From assembly GCA_018873245.2 (NCBI GenBank), contig JAEMBT020000002.1, positions 10,142,001-10,206,000 on the forward strand: a DNA stretch of 64,000 bases. Reading direction: 5' to 3'. The translations under genes and the position numbers were made by a program. The notes beneath the pieces were generated by a model. That model saw only the letters and a program-made list of their open reading frames with translations. It ran no database searches and was not told the origin of the DNA. The stretch comes from Archegozetes longisetosus (Eukaryota > Arthropoda > Arachnida > Sarcoptiformes > Trhypochthoniidae). Shown in pieces: positions 26,659 to 39,497 of this stretch (positions are counted from its first letter, which is position 1; each line of letters starts with the position of its first letter).

Positions 26659-27412
26659 ATTATTCCATACAAAATTAGATCATTTTATAATTCACCCATT
26701 ATTTGTTATAACGAGTCGATAGTTTTCTTAATTTATATTAAATACCAGATTTTTGCAACTATTTCACTATAATTATGTCTGAATCTAGTTTTTGAAAAAT
26801 ATAACAAATTATATTTGATAACTTTGATTATAATTGCGGTTAATCGAGAATTTGTAATCAAATGCTGACATAAAGCATGCTTTCAACAGAATTATAACTA
26901 TATAGTAGTAGGTTATAACTATCAAACATCTGTTCGATTCACAGTATTAGTTGAAGTCTATTTTTTATTTTGTTATCTGTTTTGAACAAAAATCTAAAAC
27001 GTTGAAAATAAATTAGGTTAAGTTTTCTAATGACATAAAATTTGGTAAATAATTTTTAAAATGTCATACTTTGATTCTCAATTGTCAATGGTATGATTTT
27101 GAATACAGACTCAAAAGTTTTAAAGAATAAGTTGTTTTTGATATGCAATTGAGTCAAAAATGATTGTTATTTTTTAATAGATTTACTGAGGAAAAATTCT
27201 AGCAATATCTGTATATTAATTTAGTCAATTTATTTTAATTAAATGTTAGGATTTTCATTATTTGCGATGTGTTCAAGTCAACCAAATAAAAACATCGTAT
27301 TGGAAGACCAAACACAAAAAATATTGAGAGCGATAGAAAGCAATAGCAAACACTTGATTAGCAATCTTTAATAAATTTTGAATTATTTAATTGGATGATC
27401 AAGTTGACAAAA
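26659..27412. other. Intergenic between convergent YRDC and UPF0462 genes
   Basis: A 754-bp AT-rich stretch between the stop codons of two convergent genes, presumably both 3' UTRs. Nothing else was recognised. Confidence 0.5.
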
Positions 27413-28039
27413 CTAATTAATATCAAGAGTTTGGAAATATTGCAATCTATGGAAATCAGGATCTTCGTATTTACCAGTAGGTGTAGGAAATAGAGAGAGA
27501 TATTGTCTTTTAGTACCAGATCCATGTATGGCATAAGCATTGAATTTAGTCAAGTTTGGTGGCAGATAGTCAGCAGGAATCAGTGCTTCACCAGCCCATT
27601 GATTAGAGTGGATCTTTGCCTTATATTGTTCTAAACTCAATGGATATTTCGTTACATTTCTATATCCGTGCAACTGAAGCAACAAATATTGTCCTCTAGG
27701 TCCTAATTCAATTTCTAGATAATGGTCATCTGATCCAAGAAGAAAAACTTCTACCACTTCATAGTCCCAGAGCTTGTCCATCGAGCCCTCGGGAGTGTTG
27801 GATGGAATTTGTGGGTCATTATAGAAAGGAGCCAACACTTTTATGAGTAAATCCTTCGATCCATTTCGATGGTGATCGTTCTTGAACTCTAAATGCAAAT
27901 CAATTTTGGCGTCAGCAGCAATCGATTGGTTATCCCAAGTCTTGGTTATGGAATATTTCATTTGATGGATTGACTGATTAAGGGAATAGAAACAACTCAT
28001 AAATATTAATGGATACAGAATATTTAATAGAGAAATCAT
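27413..28039 (-). CDS. UPF0462 family protein (C4orf33 homologue)
   Basis: A single exon of 208 aa from ATG at 28039. The conserved UPF0462 core is clear: KLWDYEVVEVFLLG, YLEIELGPRGQYLLLQLHG, WAGEALIPADYLPPNLTKFN, AYAIHGSG and DPDFHRLQYF. The molecular function of the family is unknown; the fold resembles carbohydrate-binding/DOMON-like sandwiches, which is only a general impression. The upstream ATG adds a hydrophobic leader (MISLLNILYPLIFMSCFYS) that looks like a signal peptide. The human protein instead starts at the position equivalent to the internal MKYSITKTWDN (ATG at 27961). So either this version is secreted or translation starts at 27961 (182 aa). In-frame sequence continues upstream without an ATG. 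Confidence 0.85.
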   Translation of the reverse strand: MISLLNILYPLIFMSCFYSLNQSIHQMKYSITKTWDNQSIAADAKIDLHLEFKNDHHRNGSKDLLIKVLAPFYNDPQIPSNTPEGSMDKLWDYEVVEVFLLGSDDHYLEIELGPRGQYLLLQLHGYRNVTKYPLSLEQYKAKIHSNQWAGEALIPADYLPPNLTKFNAYAIHGSGTKRQYLSLFPTPTGKYEDPDFHRLQYFQTLDIN

Positions 28040-30233
28040 TTTATTAAGATATGTAATCGTGTATTGATGCAAAATAGAGTCGAGTTTTGTGATGTTCAAC
28101 TTATAATAGAGCTGCTTAAAGCTCTCCAATTGGTTGAATAAGTTTATGAGTGGCTGTTTAGGTAAGTTATAAAGTTTTAATCAACAGATAATATGGTTAG
28201 GTAAAAGTGCTTTCTGATTAATATTAAAGGCTAACAAATTTAGATTGATAATAGTAATCACAGTTACGATCCTTTAACATGGTAACTTACGTACAATTGT
28301 TGTTATTTCATAATTTATACTTTTTGGATTAACTCATATATGATTATGTATGAAAACAGGATATTTCACGTTTAGATAGATAAGAAGCTGATATTTCGTT
28401 TCAGACTTAGTAAGTCGTTAAATGTTGGACCTTCTAATACTGATTGTGAATCTCCAGGGGGTCAAGGATTACAAGATAGTGGAATCCGATCAAAGTATTT
28501 CAAACTTTCAACTTTTCATTCAAGCAAAATATCAATAGTTTTCAGAAATTTTTCGTTAAAATTGATTTTATTTTAGAATTTGATTCGGCGTAACTCTTAT
28601 GAAAATTCAAGATAGAGTGAGATTAAATTGATGGAAATTTAGCTAAAAAGTGTAGCTTGGACTCTGCTGGGGTCTCAACTGTTTTATTATTTATTTAGAC
28701 GATATGAATATCAATCGATTTGGCTTTTGATGAGTTATTGAGCCTAAATCTAAATACGTTAGGTCGTATGATATCTCACGGGATGTGGGAAGTAAAATTG
28801 ACTTACATTGAGTGAATAGCTTCTTTTAAAAATGATAATATTGAGGCAAAATCCAAGAACTCATCAATTTCGTTTCAAAAATCAATATAATTCAATCTTT
28901 TGAATTAATATATATATCTGTTTTTATATACAAGTGAGTGATTCATGGGTTTTGGTTATTTGTATTATATAAGCAAAACTGGAACATATATAGTAAACAT
29001 AAACTTTGAATGCGATTGTGTGCCGTTTGAGCCAATATTGTTTGAGTGAAAATCCCTTGAAGGAGTATCCAAAAAGTGATATTCGAACCGCGATTAATAG
29101 GTTATAATTAGGTGAAGTCTTCTATTACATGCAAATTTCTTATCTTAATTTATTTTTTTTAGAAATGGATTTTGCAAAATTATTCAATCTATTCAAACTT
29201 ATAAGACTTATAAAGTTTGAATCACAACTGACTTAAAGAACGGTCGTTTTGTTTCTAACATATGAACATAAAGCGGAGTTTGGTCTGCATTGTATATGAA
29301 TATTCTATGATTTTGAAAATTAAGGACAGTTAGTAAACCAAAGTTAACCAAATATATAATTGAGAATAGGATAACACTATTGTGAAGGTCTCGATACATT
29401 AGCCCATAGAGATTGATACTAGTTTAGTTCACTCTTAAGACACAACTTTCCATCATTTAAAGTATCAAAAATTTACCGAATCAAAATGGGATATGGCTAT
29501 TAATGAAAATTTGCTTTTAAATTGACTTTCTGTCACTATTGCAAATAATTGTTAACAAAAATTGTCTGAGCTTTAGTTTAGGTTAGATTAACCTTAAATT
29601 AGGTTAGGTTAGTTAGGTTATTTCTTAGATTAGGTTAGATTATAAACATGATCTAAACTGAAGCTTTCGGATCATTTAAAATAATTAGATTTTGATTTTG
29701 GTGAAATAAACTGAAATAGATAGCTGAGTTGATGAAGAATATGCCAAAGATAGTGAATGCTAGTGCGGAGTTGCGTTTGGTTGGATTGTTTAGCAGTAAA
29801 AGTAGGCATTACTAGTTGTGGTTGTGAACCAGCCTTCAAAGTTCAAACTTCATTCCTATTAGTCTCACATTTGTTAGCCTTAACACTGAAAGTTAGTATA
29901 CAATCCGAGTTTCATTGAGACCTCAAGCTTTTACGAGTTAAGTTATGTCTAATACTACAAGATTTACACAAGTTTTAGAAAGTTTAAGATTTTTATCTGT
30001 GCCTTATCTCAAACATCAAAGCTCGAAATTAATTTAGAAAATGTTTATTTTCATATCAGCTTATTGACTAAAGTATTGAATTAAGACTTCAATTATCTGT
30101 TTATTTATAAATCATTATAATGTTATGATAGGACTTATTTGATCGCTAGTTCAATTGTTTTCTATTGTGCTAAAACCTCAAGATTGCTCTATAAGTTGTA
30201 TCAGTTATTGATAATTATATAGAAGTTTCGAGA
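28040..30233. other. Intergenic, 5' sides of UPF0462 and TNFR genes
   Basis: About 2.2 kb between divergently transcribed genes. It contains a degenerate TTAGG-like patch at about 29576-29642. No coding sequence was recognised; the region must hold the promoters of both neighbours. Confidence 0.5.
29576..29642 (+). repeat. Degenerate TTAGGT/TTAGA repeat patch
   Basis: A short run of imperfect GGTTA-type units (for example TTAGGTTAGGTTAGTTAGG). It resembles the arthropod telomeric TTAGG unit but is too short and irregular to be called an interstitial telomere. Confidence 0.4.
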
Positions 30234-31018
30234 ATGCAGATTAACTTAATTTGTTGTCTGATTGTATTGTTTGTGGTAAGTTTTGTTGTATACTAAATAA
30301 TGTATAATTCCTATTTACCAAACTTTGCTTTGATGATTTTGTTTTGAGAACTTTAATTCTTATAACTTCTTATAACTGTTCTTAAACTTTAAAATTTTCT
30401 AAAATGAAAAACTCCTAAAGCTTAACCCTTAATACCTGCAATAGTATTAAAGTGAATCTCAAATTAGAAAAGTGATCATTATGAAAAGTTAGTTAATTAA
30501 ACTGAACTATCATTATATAGATTAATGAAATTGATTGTACCCAACAAACATCATCTGAAAGAAATTGTTCAGGAAACGATGTCAATTGTACGGAAAAGAA
30601 GTTAAGCATGAACGAAACACTAAATGAAGAAGAGAAGAGAAGATCGAAGGGAAGTGGAGAGAATTGTGTGCCAGGGGAGACGTATTTCGATTTAAACACT
30701 GGGTCATGCCGCAATTGTTCGACTAAATGTCCAGCCAATGCATACGTGCATAAGATGTGCAACGGGTCGCACAACACTCAATGTATTTGCAAAGCAGGAT
30801 ATTTTATGGCAGTCGATTTCAGCTGTAAACCTTGTTCTCAATGCGAATCTGGTTGGGGTTAGTCAGCATTTTAATCAATTTATAACTTATTGACTTAAGA
30901 ATGTGTTAATACAAACGATAGATAAGAAAAGAGCTGTAATGCTATTTGCATGTGTAAACTTTGATATGTAGGCAAATGTTAATTAAATTTAGAAAACAAT
31001 AGTTTTCAGGCAGTTCTT

Positions 31019-31060
<42 letters not shown>

Positions 31061-34000
31061 AATTAATTGAGAGTATAGTAAACAAGAGGATATTAGCAAG
31101 TTTTTGAACAAAGCAAAGGCACATAAAAGTTATAGCGAACAACTCACAAATTCCTATATTTTATGGCAGAACCTAAACTTAATGACTGTCTAATATGTGT
31201 TGAATTTTCGGCATTTGATTATTTTAGTTTTCTATTTGCCTACAAATAAAGCTATAATTGCATTAATAGTTAGCGAACAAATGCGAAAGTTTGGCGCCAA
31301 AGAGGGGTTCAAAAAGTTTTTATTTGGCAATAAATATTTAAGGGAAAGATATGGTATTCATTAAGTAGTTAAATATTAAGTAAACCATTTTATTATTGAT
31401 AAGCAATTAGATACGTTATAATAAAATATTGAATTAGTTCAATAAATAGATCGGTTATCTTGAGTGGAGACTTGAATTTGCTCGAAAAGTAATCGCGCCT
31501 TAGTGTCAATGCAGTCATAAAAGTTAAGATCTCATAAAATTGTACTGATCGGATACTATAGCGGTTCCTTTTAATAAGATAGGTGTACGTTCAACACTTA
31601 CCAACACTTTCCCAGACTTGAATTGCTAGAACTAATTCGGAAAGTAGTACAAAACACGAAAGCCTCAATTCTATGCAAAGTCGCATCTAACAAAGAGAAT
31701 TAGATATAATGCAAACTCAACTCATCTTATCTTAAACTTCAATTTGTTTGGAAATAGTTGTGAGACAAAAATATTATACAATTCTCTCATTCTTTACTTA
31801 AGTGTGATTTAGTCTATTTATTGTTTACACAACTAATCTTTAACTTATTTGAAGTAATCTTAGAATTTTCGATAAAATATTAGACGTAAAATAGAAAAAA
31901 AATAATAAATCAAAAAAAGCCGAAGTGAATCATACTATTAAGTGTTTAGTCAACAGTTGTTGAAGTAATCTAAATAGACATCAAGTTAGCTGGAGTTTAG
32001 ATAATTAGGAGTATTAGAGACAGTCGCAACTCTTTTCAGATGAAAATGAGAGATCAAAATAAGTCAAGCGATTAATGGCTGGTAAAGGTTTAGAAGAGAA
32101 AAGAATAGCAATTAAAATTGATGTCATGTGTATTTATACGATCTTATAATAAATGCATTTACAGGTGTTTGGCGTACCTGTAGGTGGTCTCGCAATACAG
32201 TCTGCCGAAAGTGTCCACCGGGGACATATTCAGGAGTGAAAACTGGAACCTTAGGATGCATTTTATGCACGAAATGTAATTCAAACCAAGGTAATTAATA
32301 CAGCTGATATTCAACATTATATGATAATGAAGAATATATGATAATCAATTTTATGGTTTGTGTTTCTAGAGTTAGTTCAGGAATGTTCTGGAGTTCATGA
32401 CTCAATTTGTATCGGTATGTCTTTGTATTTTTTTTTATATAATTTATATCATTATATTTCTCTACAATTAGACTGACAAACACCGAAAAGTTTATCAAAA
32501 CTTAGATAATAATAAAGATAATATGAAAATAAATTTTCTCTCAGTGTTCGGTCTGAGAATTGAAGTTTGAAAGCGAAACAATAGAAAAGATAGAATAGAG
32601 TGAAAAATTAGTTGTAAGCCATAAATTTGAGGGTTAGCTAAGAAGAAACGCACAGTAAGTGTAGAGAAGGAGAATATTATTATGATAGAGGTTATTATTG
32701 AAGAGTCAAAGCATTTGATGGTGTGTTTGGTTGGGTTGTTTAGAGGCCTGAGGGCAATAGAAGAAAGCGTTAGTGCGAGCGGAGTCAAAGTGAGTACCGG
32801 CAGAAAATTACAGAGTAGTAATGGTGGTTCAGGTGTAGGTTCAGGCGATGCTCAGGCGATGGCTCGGGCTAGAGCTCAGGTGGACTTTCAGGTGTTAGAC
32901 TAAGAGAAGCGCAGAAGAGTGATAGTCTTAATAATACTGTTTTAGAAGGACTAGCGACTGAGCTTAGGTGCCATTTGAAAGCTTGCCTTTTTTGCTTTAA
33001 TGCATTGTAAAGTGCAGTATAAAATAGTGCAGTAGAAGTTCACGCGTAGTAATTATGGGTTAGAAGTTCATACTTTTCATGTCTGATCCATACGCCCTGT
33101 TTCGCACCTCGAGCTCGAAACAGGCGGAGATAATACTTGAATAAAAAATGTTTAAATTCACAGCAGGAAAATATATAGTGAAAGGCATTGTCGAAGACGA
33201 ACTTATTCTAAGCTTTGTTATAATGATAGGTCTAATCAAAGTTTTCCCATTTCAACCTTTACACTATTATTATTAACAATTAAACTTAAATCAATGCCAG
33301 CCGACTTCGCATTCTCCCCGCTTTCTAATACTTTATTATTTTCACTTTTTATCTCTCCAATAATTAATTTAAATTCATTTATAGGATTCACTTCTCTTTA
33401 AATCTTCTATTAGTCATTCTGTTTCCGTTTTGGAAACTTCAATCAACTTTTACAATCTTTTTGATATTAAATTATTGATAATGCCGCGAAAAATTCAGAT
33501 ATATACAAAATCTTATCAACAAGCTGTAAAACTTATTGTCATCTAAAATAACTTTCTAAAAGTTTCGCTTTCATCAAAGTGAGCTCCAGTCTGCCACAAA
33601 TTGAAAACAGGTCTTAAGTCAGTCTCAATTGAAGCTTTTGATGAACAGTTTAGGAAAATTATGCAATTTTCGGAAAAACCCTTTTAATTGATGGCATTGA
33701 ACTTAATTGTGATTAGATTTTGTTGTAATCCTTTTTGAAGCGCAACTCTGATTAGCATAAATGTAAATAATTGCGACAGAATTACGAAATGTTTTTAATG
33801 TGATAAGCTTATTTTTATTGAAGTTATTTAAACACAATTTGCTTGAGTGATTACTCTGCCTAAATGATTATCTACTTAGCTCTACCAGTAATTATTTTAC
33901 TGTAATTAGAGTTCATAAACTTTTTATTATTAGTCGCAACAATAAATAAATTTAGTAAAACATAGCATTCTTCAAAAGAACTCTATTAAAATATAAACGT

Positions 34001-35513
34001 ATTACTTCATTAACTATTGGTTAATAAACTGCCCATTTGTGCAATTTTCTCTTATAACTCTTATAATATAAATTTACGTTTCAATTAGCCAAGGATGAGA
34101 TTCACTGATCGTGAGTTGAATCAGTGATTCGGGTCACGATTCACGTATTTTTTTGCTTAGGCACTCATACTAGTCTTTAAATGTATTTCGATTCTCTTTT
34201 TATTTCTTTATACATATTAAACCGAATATAAAATTGTGATCCAATCATTAGCTTCAGGTCATAGTTCGAGAAACTAATTAATAAGCCATAGCCTAACATT
34301 TTGATGTTACACTCATAAACTTAATAATCGTTGATAGCCACCAGAAGTGATGGTGTTGTGATGGCATACCTTCCATCAGATCATAATATCTTCAGATGCT
34401 AACAGACTCATAGAATGTTCAATATAGTAATCAAAGTAAATTATAAATCAAGTTTAGCAACAAATTCATGCACATCACGAGAAGGTTATAACATGACAAC
34501 AGCCTTTTTCTTGTTGCTATCGTGGGTTATTAAGTTTTTAAATGTATAGCGCATGACGATCTTGAAATTCACGTTGAATTTCTACTCGCAGTTTTAACTG
34601 ACCAAAAAGTTAAAATTTATGAGAAATGACTTGTAAATGATGCATTTATTGCGAATTAAAGTCTAAAACTTAATTTGGAATCCATAACAGATCGGGGGCT
34701 GAGAATTTCACAAAACTACACTCACGAAGAGAGCATAGTGTCGAACGATGGAAAAGCACTGCCAATTTATTTCACAATTTTGACTGTGATAATTTTAAGT
34801 TTGATCACTTATGTACTGATTCAGCTGCGGATAAAGAAAATGATGAAATTGTCGCCAAGTGTAAAGACTCAACAGACTTACAAATACCCAACTTATTACT
34901 ACCACCTCTCTCGACCTCACAATAATCAAAGACAAATTAATATTAACCAAGTTATTAAAAGCAACTCATTTTCGCACTTAAACTACGACAAAAACAAATC
35001 GAAAAATTCTTTTATCGGTAATATATATTTGAGTGAATTTTAGAAGAGAAACTTTAACTATTTTTATATAATTTATTAGTCGAGCGATACGGCGATTTGA
35101 ATTCTTCAGTCAAAAGAGCTTTTGAAACGAATCTCAATACAGACTCTCAAAGTTGGAAAAATTTAGCCAAAGAATTAGGTTAGTATTAATTAAGAGCCTG
35201 ACTCTCAAATCAATCAGTCAATCATTAGAACGTTATGAAGAGTTAGATATAGTAAAAGTTGAAGTTAAGACATTTCTCGTACTAGTTATTAATAAGAGAT
35301 ATGATGAACTTTTGATTAGGTTACTCAAGTGCGAGCATATCAGCGTTTGAATGTTTGGGAAGACAACGAATGAATGCGGTCCATTACTTTCTGAGTGATT
35401 GGAGCAAATACTCAGACGCGACCACCAGTTCTCTGCTAAAAGCTTTATTAAGAATTGGAAGAATAGATTGCGCGCTAATAATTGACCCAAACCTTAGGTT
35501 TAGTCCTTATTAG
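30234..35513 (+). CDS. TNF receptor superfamily member with death domain (p75NTR-like, 7 exons)
   Basis: Exons 30234-30275, 30521-30857, 32165-32290, 32370-32414, 34691-35017, 35080-35178 and 35344-35513 join in phase to a 381-aa receptor. Exon 1 is a short hydrophobic signal peptide (MQINLICCLIVLFV). The ectodomain has about three cysteine-rich TNFR modules (CVPGETYFDLNTGSC, CKAGYFMAVDFSCKPCSQC, CRKCPPGTYSG). Exon 5 carries one transmembrane helix (LPIYFTILTVIILSLITYVL) and a basic juxtamembrane stretch. Exons 6-7 encode a death domain (SWKNLAKELG, FLSDWSKYSDATTSSLL, LLRIGRIDCALIID). The layout is that of NGFR/p75NTR-type receptors, which signal in survival or death; ligand and pathway here are inference. 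An AATAAA lies at 35548-35553, 35 nt after the stop. Four of the six introns are phase 1 after exon 2, and all borders are GT-AG. Confidence 0.88.
30858..32164 (+). other. TNFR intron 2 (1.3 kb)
   Basis: Intron between the first and second CRD exons (GTTAGT donor, TTTACAG acceptor, phase 1). Contains a GA dinucleotide microsatellite near 31021-31057 and nothing else recognised. Confidence 0.75.
31021..31057 (+). repeat. (GA)n microsatellite
   Basis: About 17 uninterrupted GA units within a TNFR intron. Confidence 0.95.
32415..34690 (+). other. TNFR intron 4 (2.3 kb)
   Basis: The largest intron of the gene, between the last CRD exon and the transmembrane exon. It holds a locally GC-richer patch (32750-32900, repeats of GGTTCAGG/GCTCAGG type) with a 73-codon open frame that I do not consider a gene. 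No mobile-element ends were found. Confidence 0.6.
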
Positions 35514-38500
35514 TAATTTTGATTGGTTGTCATTTTGTATATTTGTAAATAAAATAGTACTTGTTTTTAATAAGTTTTTATGAAAGTTTCAAATATTATA
35601 TGATTAGTTTGAAACGTGTAATCCAACTGATGTTTTAAATCAGTTATAAAATAAAATACTTTAACAATAAACACATTGAAAATAATTTGCGACAACATGA
35701 CTACCTAAAAGGCGTCTTTCAAAACTTGATTCACACTATTTAATCAAATGAATCAAGTTTTACCATAATCGAGATCACATCAAACGAAATGATTGGAAGG
35801 ACTTTTGTGACTGAAGAGATGCACTTTTAGATGGTTTGGCAGATTTACTCTCAAGCGAGACTGGTGTAAGTATATAATTAGAAGTGATACTTGCGTTAGC
35901 AATTGAAAATATGACATGACAAGTTGATTCTCCTTAGTTTTTCAGTGCAATCTTCCTAATAGACATGTTTGTTGAGATAGGTCAAGTTAGTGAGGGCTTT
36001 GTGGTGGTTTGGTACCCAACTCAAAATTGCAATTGAAAGTTCTAACTTAATGTTAAAGGCTGTATATTTTTGAATATGAAATTTTGTTCATTTGTTATAA
36101 CTATCACAGATTACGGAATGACTTAAATTTAAAACTATAACACATTGGTTTTAATCAGATAAGTATATCTTAGACTGCGAGAGGAGCCTCTTTACTTTCA
36201 AATGTCAAAAGACTTACCAATAATGATAAAATCGAAGCCAAAAATAGATATTCAGTATTAAGTTTTAGTCACTTTTCCTAATTGACTAATTGAACAGTTT
36301 TTTAAATGATCACCTCACGTTTGCGACTAAGCAGCAAAACGTAAACATTAAGACATATCGTGTGTGCCATTAGCCCCTAGACTGATATATTGGGTGCAAT
36401 TTTTGTTCAATATTACACATCTGACAAGTGCAACTTGTGAGAAAGTTTCAAATCAATCCAAATATAAAGCTTTAACTGCAAAATGCCAGTTTAGGGCCAA
36501 TAGCATATACAGTACATCCTTTTATTTTCTAAATCAATATTGAGTCAGTTTTTCTTAAATATTACGCATCGACGAGATGCCACTTATGAGTAAAGTTTGA
36601 AACCAAAAATTGTTCCACAATCATTATGTCCTGTCTAAACATGTAAAGTATCAAAAATGGAGTCTGCAATGAGAGAGACAGTTTTATCAATAGAAAGCAT
36701 TTATTGATTAATTTTTTTGATCAACAAAGTAACTTCTATTAAGAGTTTCAGACAATATGACTAAAAAAGTGGAGCTTTGTTTAGAAAATAATGGACAACA
36801 CTTTGAGCATATGTTATAAAGTATTGAATTGTCATTTTTAAACACTAATTCTATTAAAAGTGTTTCAAAGTATCAAATTTTGAATGGATGAGTCATTTAT
36901 TTGACATGTGATTAAAACGTTGCAATATAAGAAGCTTTAATTGCTTTACTGAAGTTTACAAGATAAAAAGGATATATTGTACGACATATTCATTGCTTTG
37001 ATTTGAGTTGATTTCTCAATTGCAACTTATGGTAAAATAACGTTGAAATAAATGTTTGATACGTGTTATCGCGAAAAGTTTTAATAGTATAAACAAAGAT
37101 ACGAATGAATCATATGAATGATTTACATATTATACAAATAACTATTAGTGCAAACTCTCATTCATATCAAACTGTGCTGAAGTGAAGCTAAGTTTGATTA
37201 GGACATGAAAAGTCGGATTAATTGTAAACTGTTAATAGTCTGAATTGCCTCCAATTTAAAAGTAGTGTTCAACACTGCTTATAATCTTAACCGTTTACAG
37301 GCCTTATTAGAAGTCTGCAACGGCTACAAAAGGTACCAAAGGTACCCCTTAACAAGAGAGCAGTCAACATAAAAAACGTCAACTTTCTCTTGAGAAGTCA
37401 ACAGGAACCACTCCTGTTCTAACATAAGATAATGCTTTATGTAATACTAGCTATAAAGCCCGTTCAGAAGAACGGAAAACATCTAGTTCGGGCCTGGCCC
37501 TCTTTACCGACAGCCAGTTCACCGATAGTCTTGAAAAATTTCTTTCCAAAAATTTTCACTAATTTTCTCAGTTTTCAATATTATTTCACTTAAGAATTTC
37601 TATAGCTTTTCTCATATTTCAACAATATCTTACAAAATTTTAAAAATCTGCAGTGAGTAAAAACTTAAAAATTAAGAACACTATAAATATTTATTTAAAA
37701 CTGTATATAATCCAATCCAACCTAACTTAATCTAATTTAACCTGACCCAACCGAAAAAATAGGCACAGCATAACCTAATTCTATCTAAAAAGCTATTGAA
37801 ACCTTTAAGGAATTCTTGAAAAAAGAAAAAACTGAATTTTATGAAAATAATTCTTGTCAGTGAACAGAATGCGACCCATCTATTCCATGTCTTTACTGCC
37901 GACACATTTACTTCCGATGTCTTTACTTCAAACGACTTCAAACTTTATATTAAAAGATTATAATGTAAACTGTTAAGCAATTTCAGACTGAATAGAATAG
38001 AATCAAAACAAAAGTAATAGAAATGAACTGAATTTCACTCGATTAAAGCTAATTCAAAATAAATTGTGAACGTTGTTCTGAATTAAATTATATCTAGCTT
38101 TATTCTGCCGGATCGAACCGAATTAACTTGAATTATAAAGAGTTCAGCTCAATTTTATATTGTTCGCATTAATACGGTATAATTCTACAGAATTCAGCTA
38201 GAAATAATTTAATCCAGAACAACTCTGCATAACTTATTAATATTAGTTTTTATTGTGTGATATTCAGCTGAATCCTGTATATCTCTGAAATTCACTCAAA
38301 TTGCAATAAATTAAGTTCATTTATACTACTTCATTTCTATCTTATTTAATTCAGCTTAAGATTGTTTGAAAGTTTAAATTAAAATATTGGAAGTAAACAC
38401 GTTGGAAGTAAGGGGTATTTGACAAATAACTAAAGGATATCACTTGATTATTTTGATTATAAATTTTTTATTTGAGGCAAAATTTTGAACTTAACGCCTT

Positions 38501-38831
38501 TTAACTTCATTAATAATGAAAATCTTTCCTATTGCTTCAATTTTTTATTTACTTTTCGCACTCAATCATGACTTTCAATGCTGAAAAGGAAATTTTTATT
38601 GTGAATATACAGTATATTATTTAAATAAAAAAGTTCAATAACAGTTCAGAGAAAGAGCCGCCAACTAACCACACAATTTGAACACATTGTATCACAAATT
38701 CTTATTTTTCACATATTGTAAATATTTTATTGGGAAATCTGAATAAATTTGAAAATATTAAAGTTTGAAATCATGTAGTTATTTGTCAAACACCCCGTTG
38801 AATTTAAAGAAGTGTTACTCAAATGTCTATA
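35514..38831. other. Gene-poor region downstream of the TNFR gene
   Basis: About 3.3 kb without a supportable gene. It contains two diverged direct repeats of about 60 bp near 36400 and 36550 (shared core AATATTAC-CATC-GA). It also has a 16-bp hairpin at 37460-37475 beside an ACTAGCTATAAAGCCCG sequence that may be an old mobile-element end, and a degenerate AACCTAA patch near 37690-37775. Confidence 0.5.
37460..37475 (+). repeat. Perfect 6-bp stem hairpin, possible TE end
   Basis: CCGTTC-AGAA-GAACGG, directly after ACTAGCTATAAAGC. The surrounding sequence is GC-rich compared with its flanks. Assignment to a mobile-element terminus is a guess. Confidence 0.3.
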
Positions 38832-39045
38832 TGACTATGGTTTCGATTCCTGGCATATATAGTTATTTTTTCTAAATGTAAAAATTTTCATTATTTGCTT
38901 TTTTGAAAAGCAGATAGCCAGTGCTGTACCTCCTAGTCATACTGGTCACAAATATGTAATTGATTCGGGTCTAAAGTGCCCACCGTTCGAATGCATAGAA
39001 GGACAGGCATGCATGCCTGCCCCTTATATTAGAGATCCCATAAAG
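38832..39045 (-). repeat. Copy 1 of the Fanzor 3'-flank repeat
   Basis: About 215 bp that aligns almost along its whole length with 39498-39712. Shared blocks include TTCGATTCC, ATAGTTATTTTTT, GATAGCCAGTGCTGTAC, ATCACAAATATGTAATT (with changes), GGTCTAAAGTGCCC and GTTCGAATGCATA. Because the other copy overlaps the end of the Fanzor relic, this is probably a solo 3' end of the same element. It carries a 14-bp palindrome (AGGCATGCATGCCT) at its distal end. Confidence 0.7.
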
Positions 39046-39497
39046 TTGGTTTAATTTTTTTTTCTAAAAATAATATGTTTAATTGATATAGAACAAATTT
39101 CTGAAAAACTGGTTTAATTTGGTTTTATGATTAAAAGCTAGTTCATTGAAAAATTATAATACGCGCTTAAACTTAAACCATGATGTAACTTAACCCAATC
39201 CTCGACTGATAATTTCTTATTTCTTATGAATGTTGCAAATAGATCTTTATAAAATTAATATTTAGTAGATATTTATTATAATTTACATCAGAAAGTCCCA
39301 CTAAACAATTTAAAATAGACAAAACAAAAGACATCAAAAGCTCAGAACATAAACATCTAACTTATGTTCAGAAACCTTCTCCGCAACTCTCAAAAATTGA
39401 AATGATTTTTTAGCTAAATTTGCCATTTAGAAAAATTGGTGTGCATAATTAGTCGGAAAGAGTTAAACCAGTTAATTGGGTTCTCTATTATATAGAT
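39046..39497. other. Spacer between the two Fanzor-flank repeats
   Basis: 452 bp of AT-rich sequence with no recognised gene or repeat. Confidence 0.5.

Noticed and set aside
29576-29642. Interstitial telomere (TTAGG)n
   Set aside because: Units are few and irregular; similar TTAGGTTA strings occur by chance in AT-rich arthropod DNA.
32682-32903. 73-codon frame in TNFR intron 4
   Set aside because: Simple-sequence Gly/Ser/Ala codons, no splice sites that keep the receptor frame, no recognised domain.
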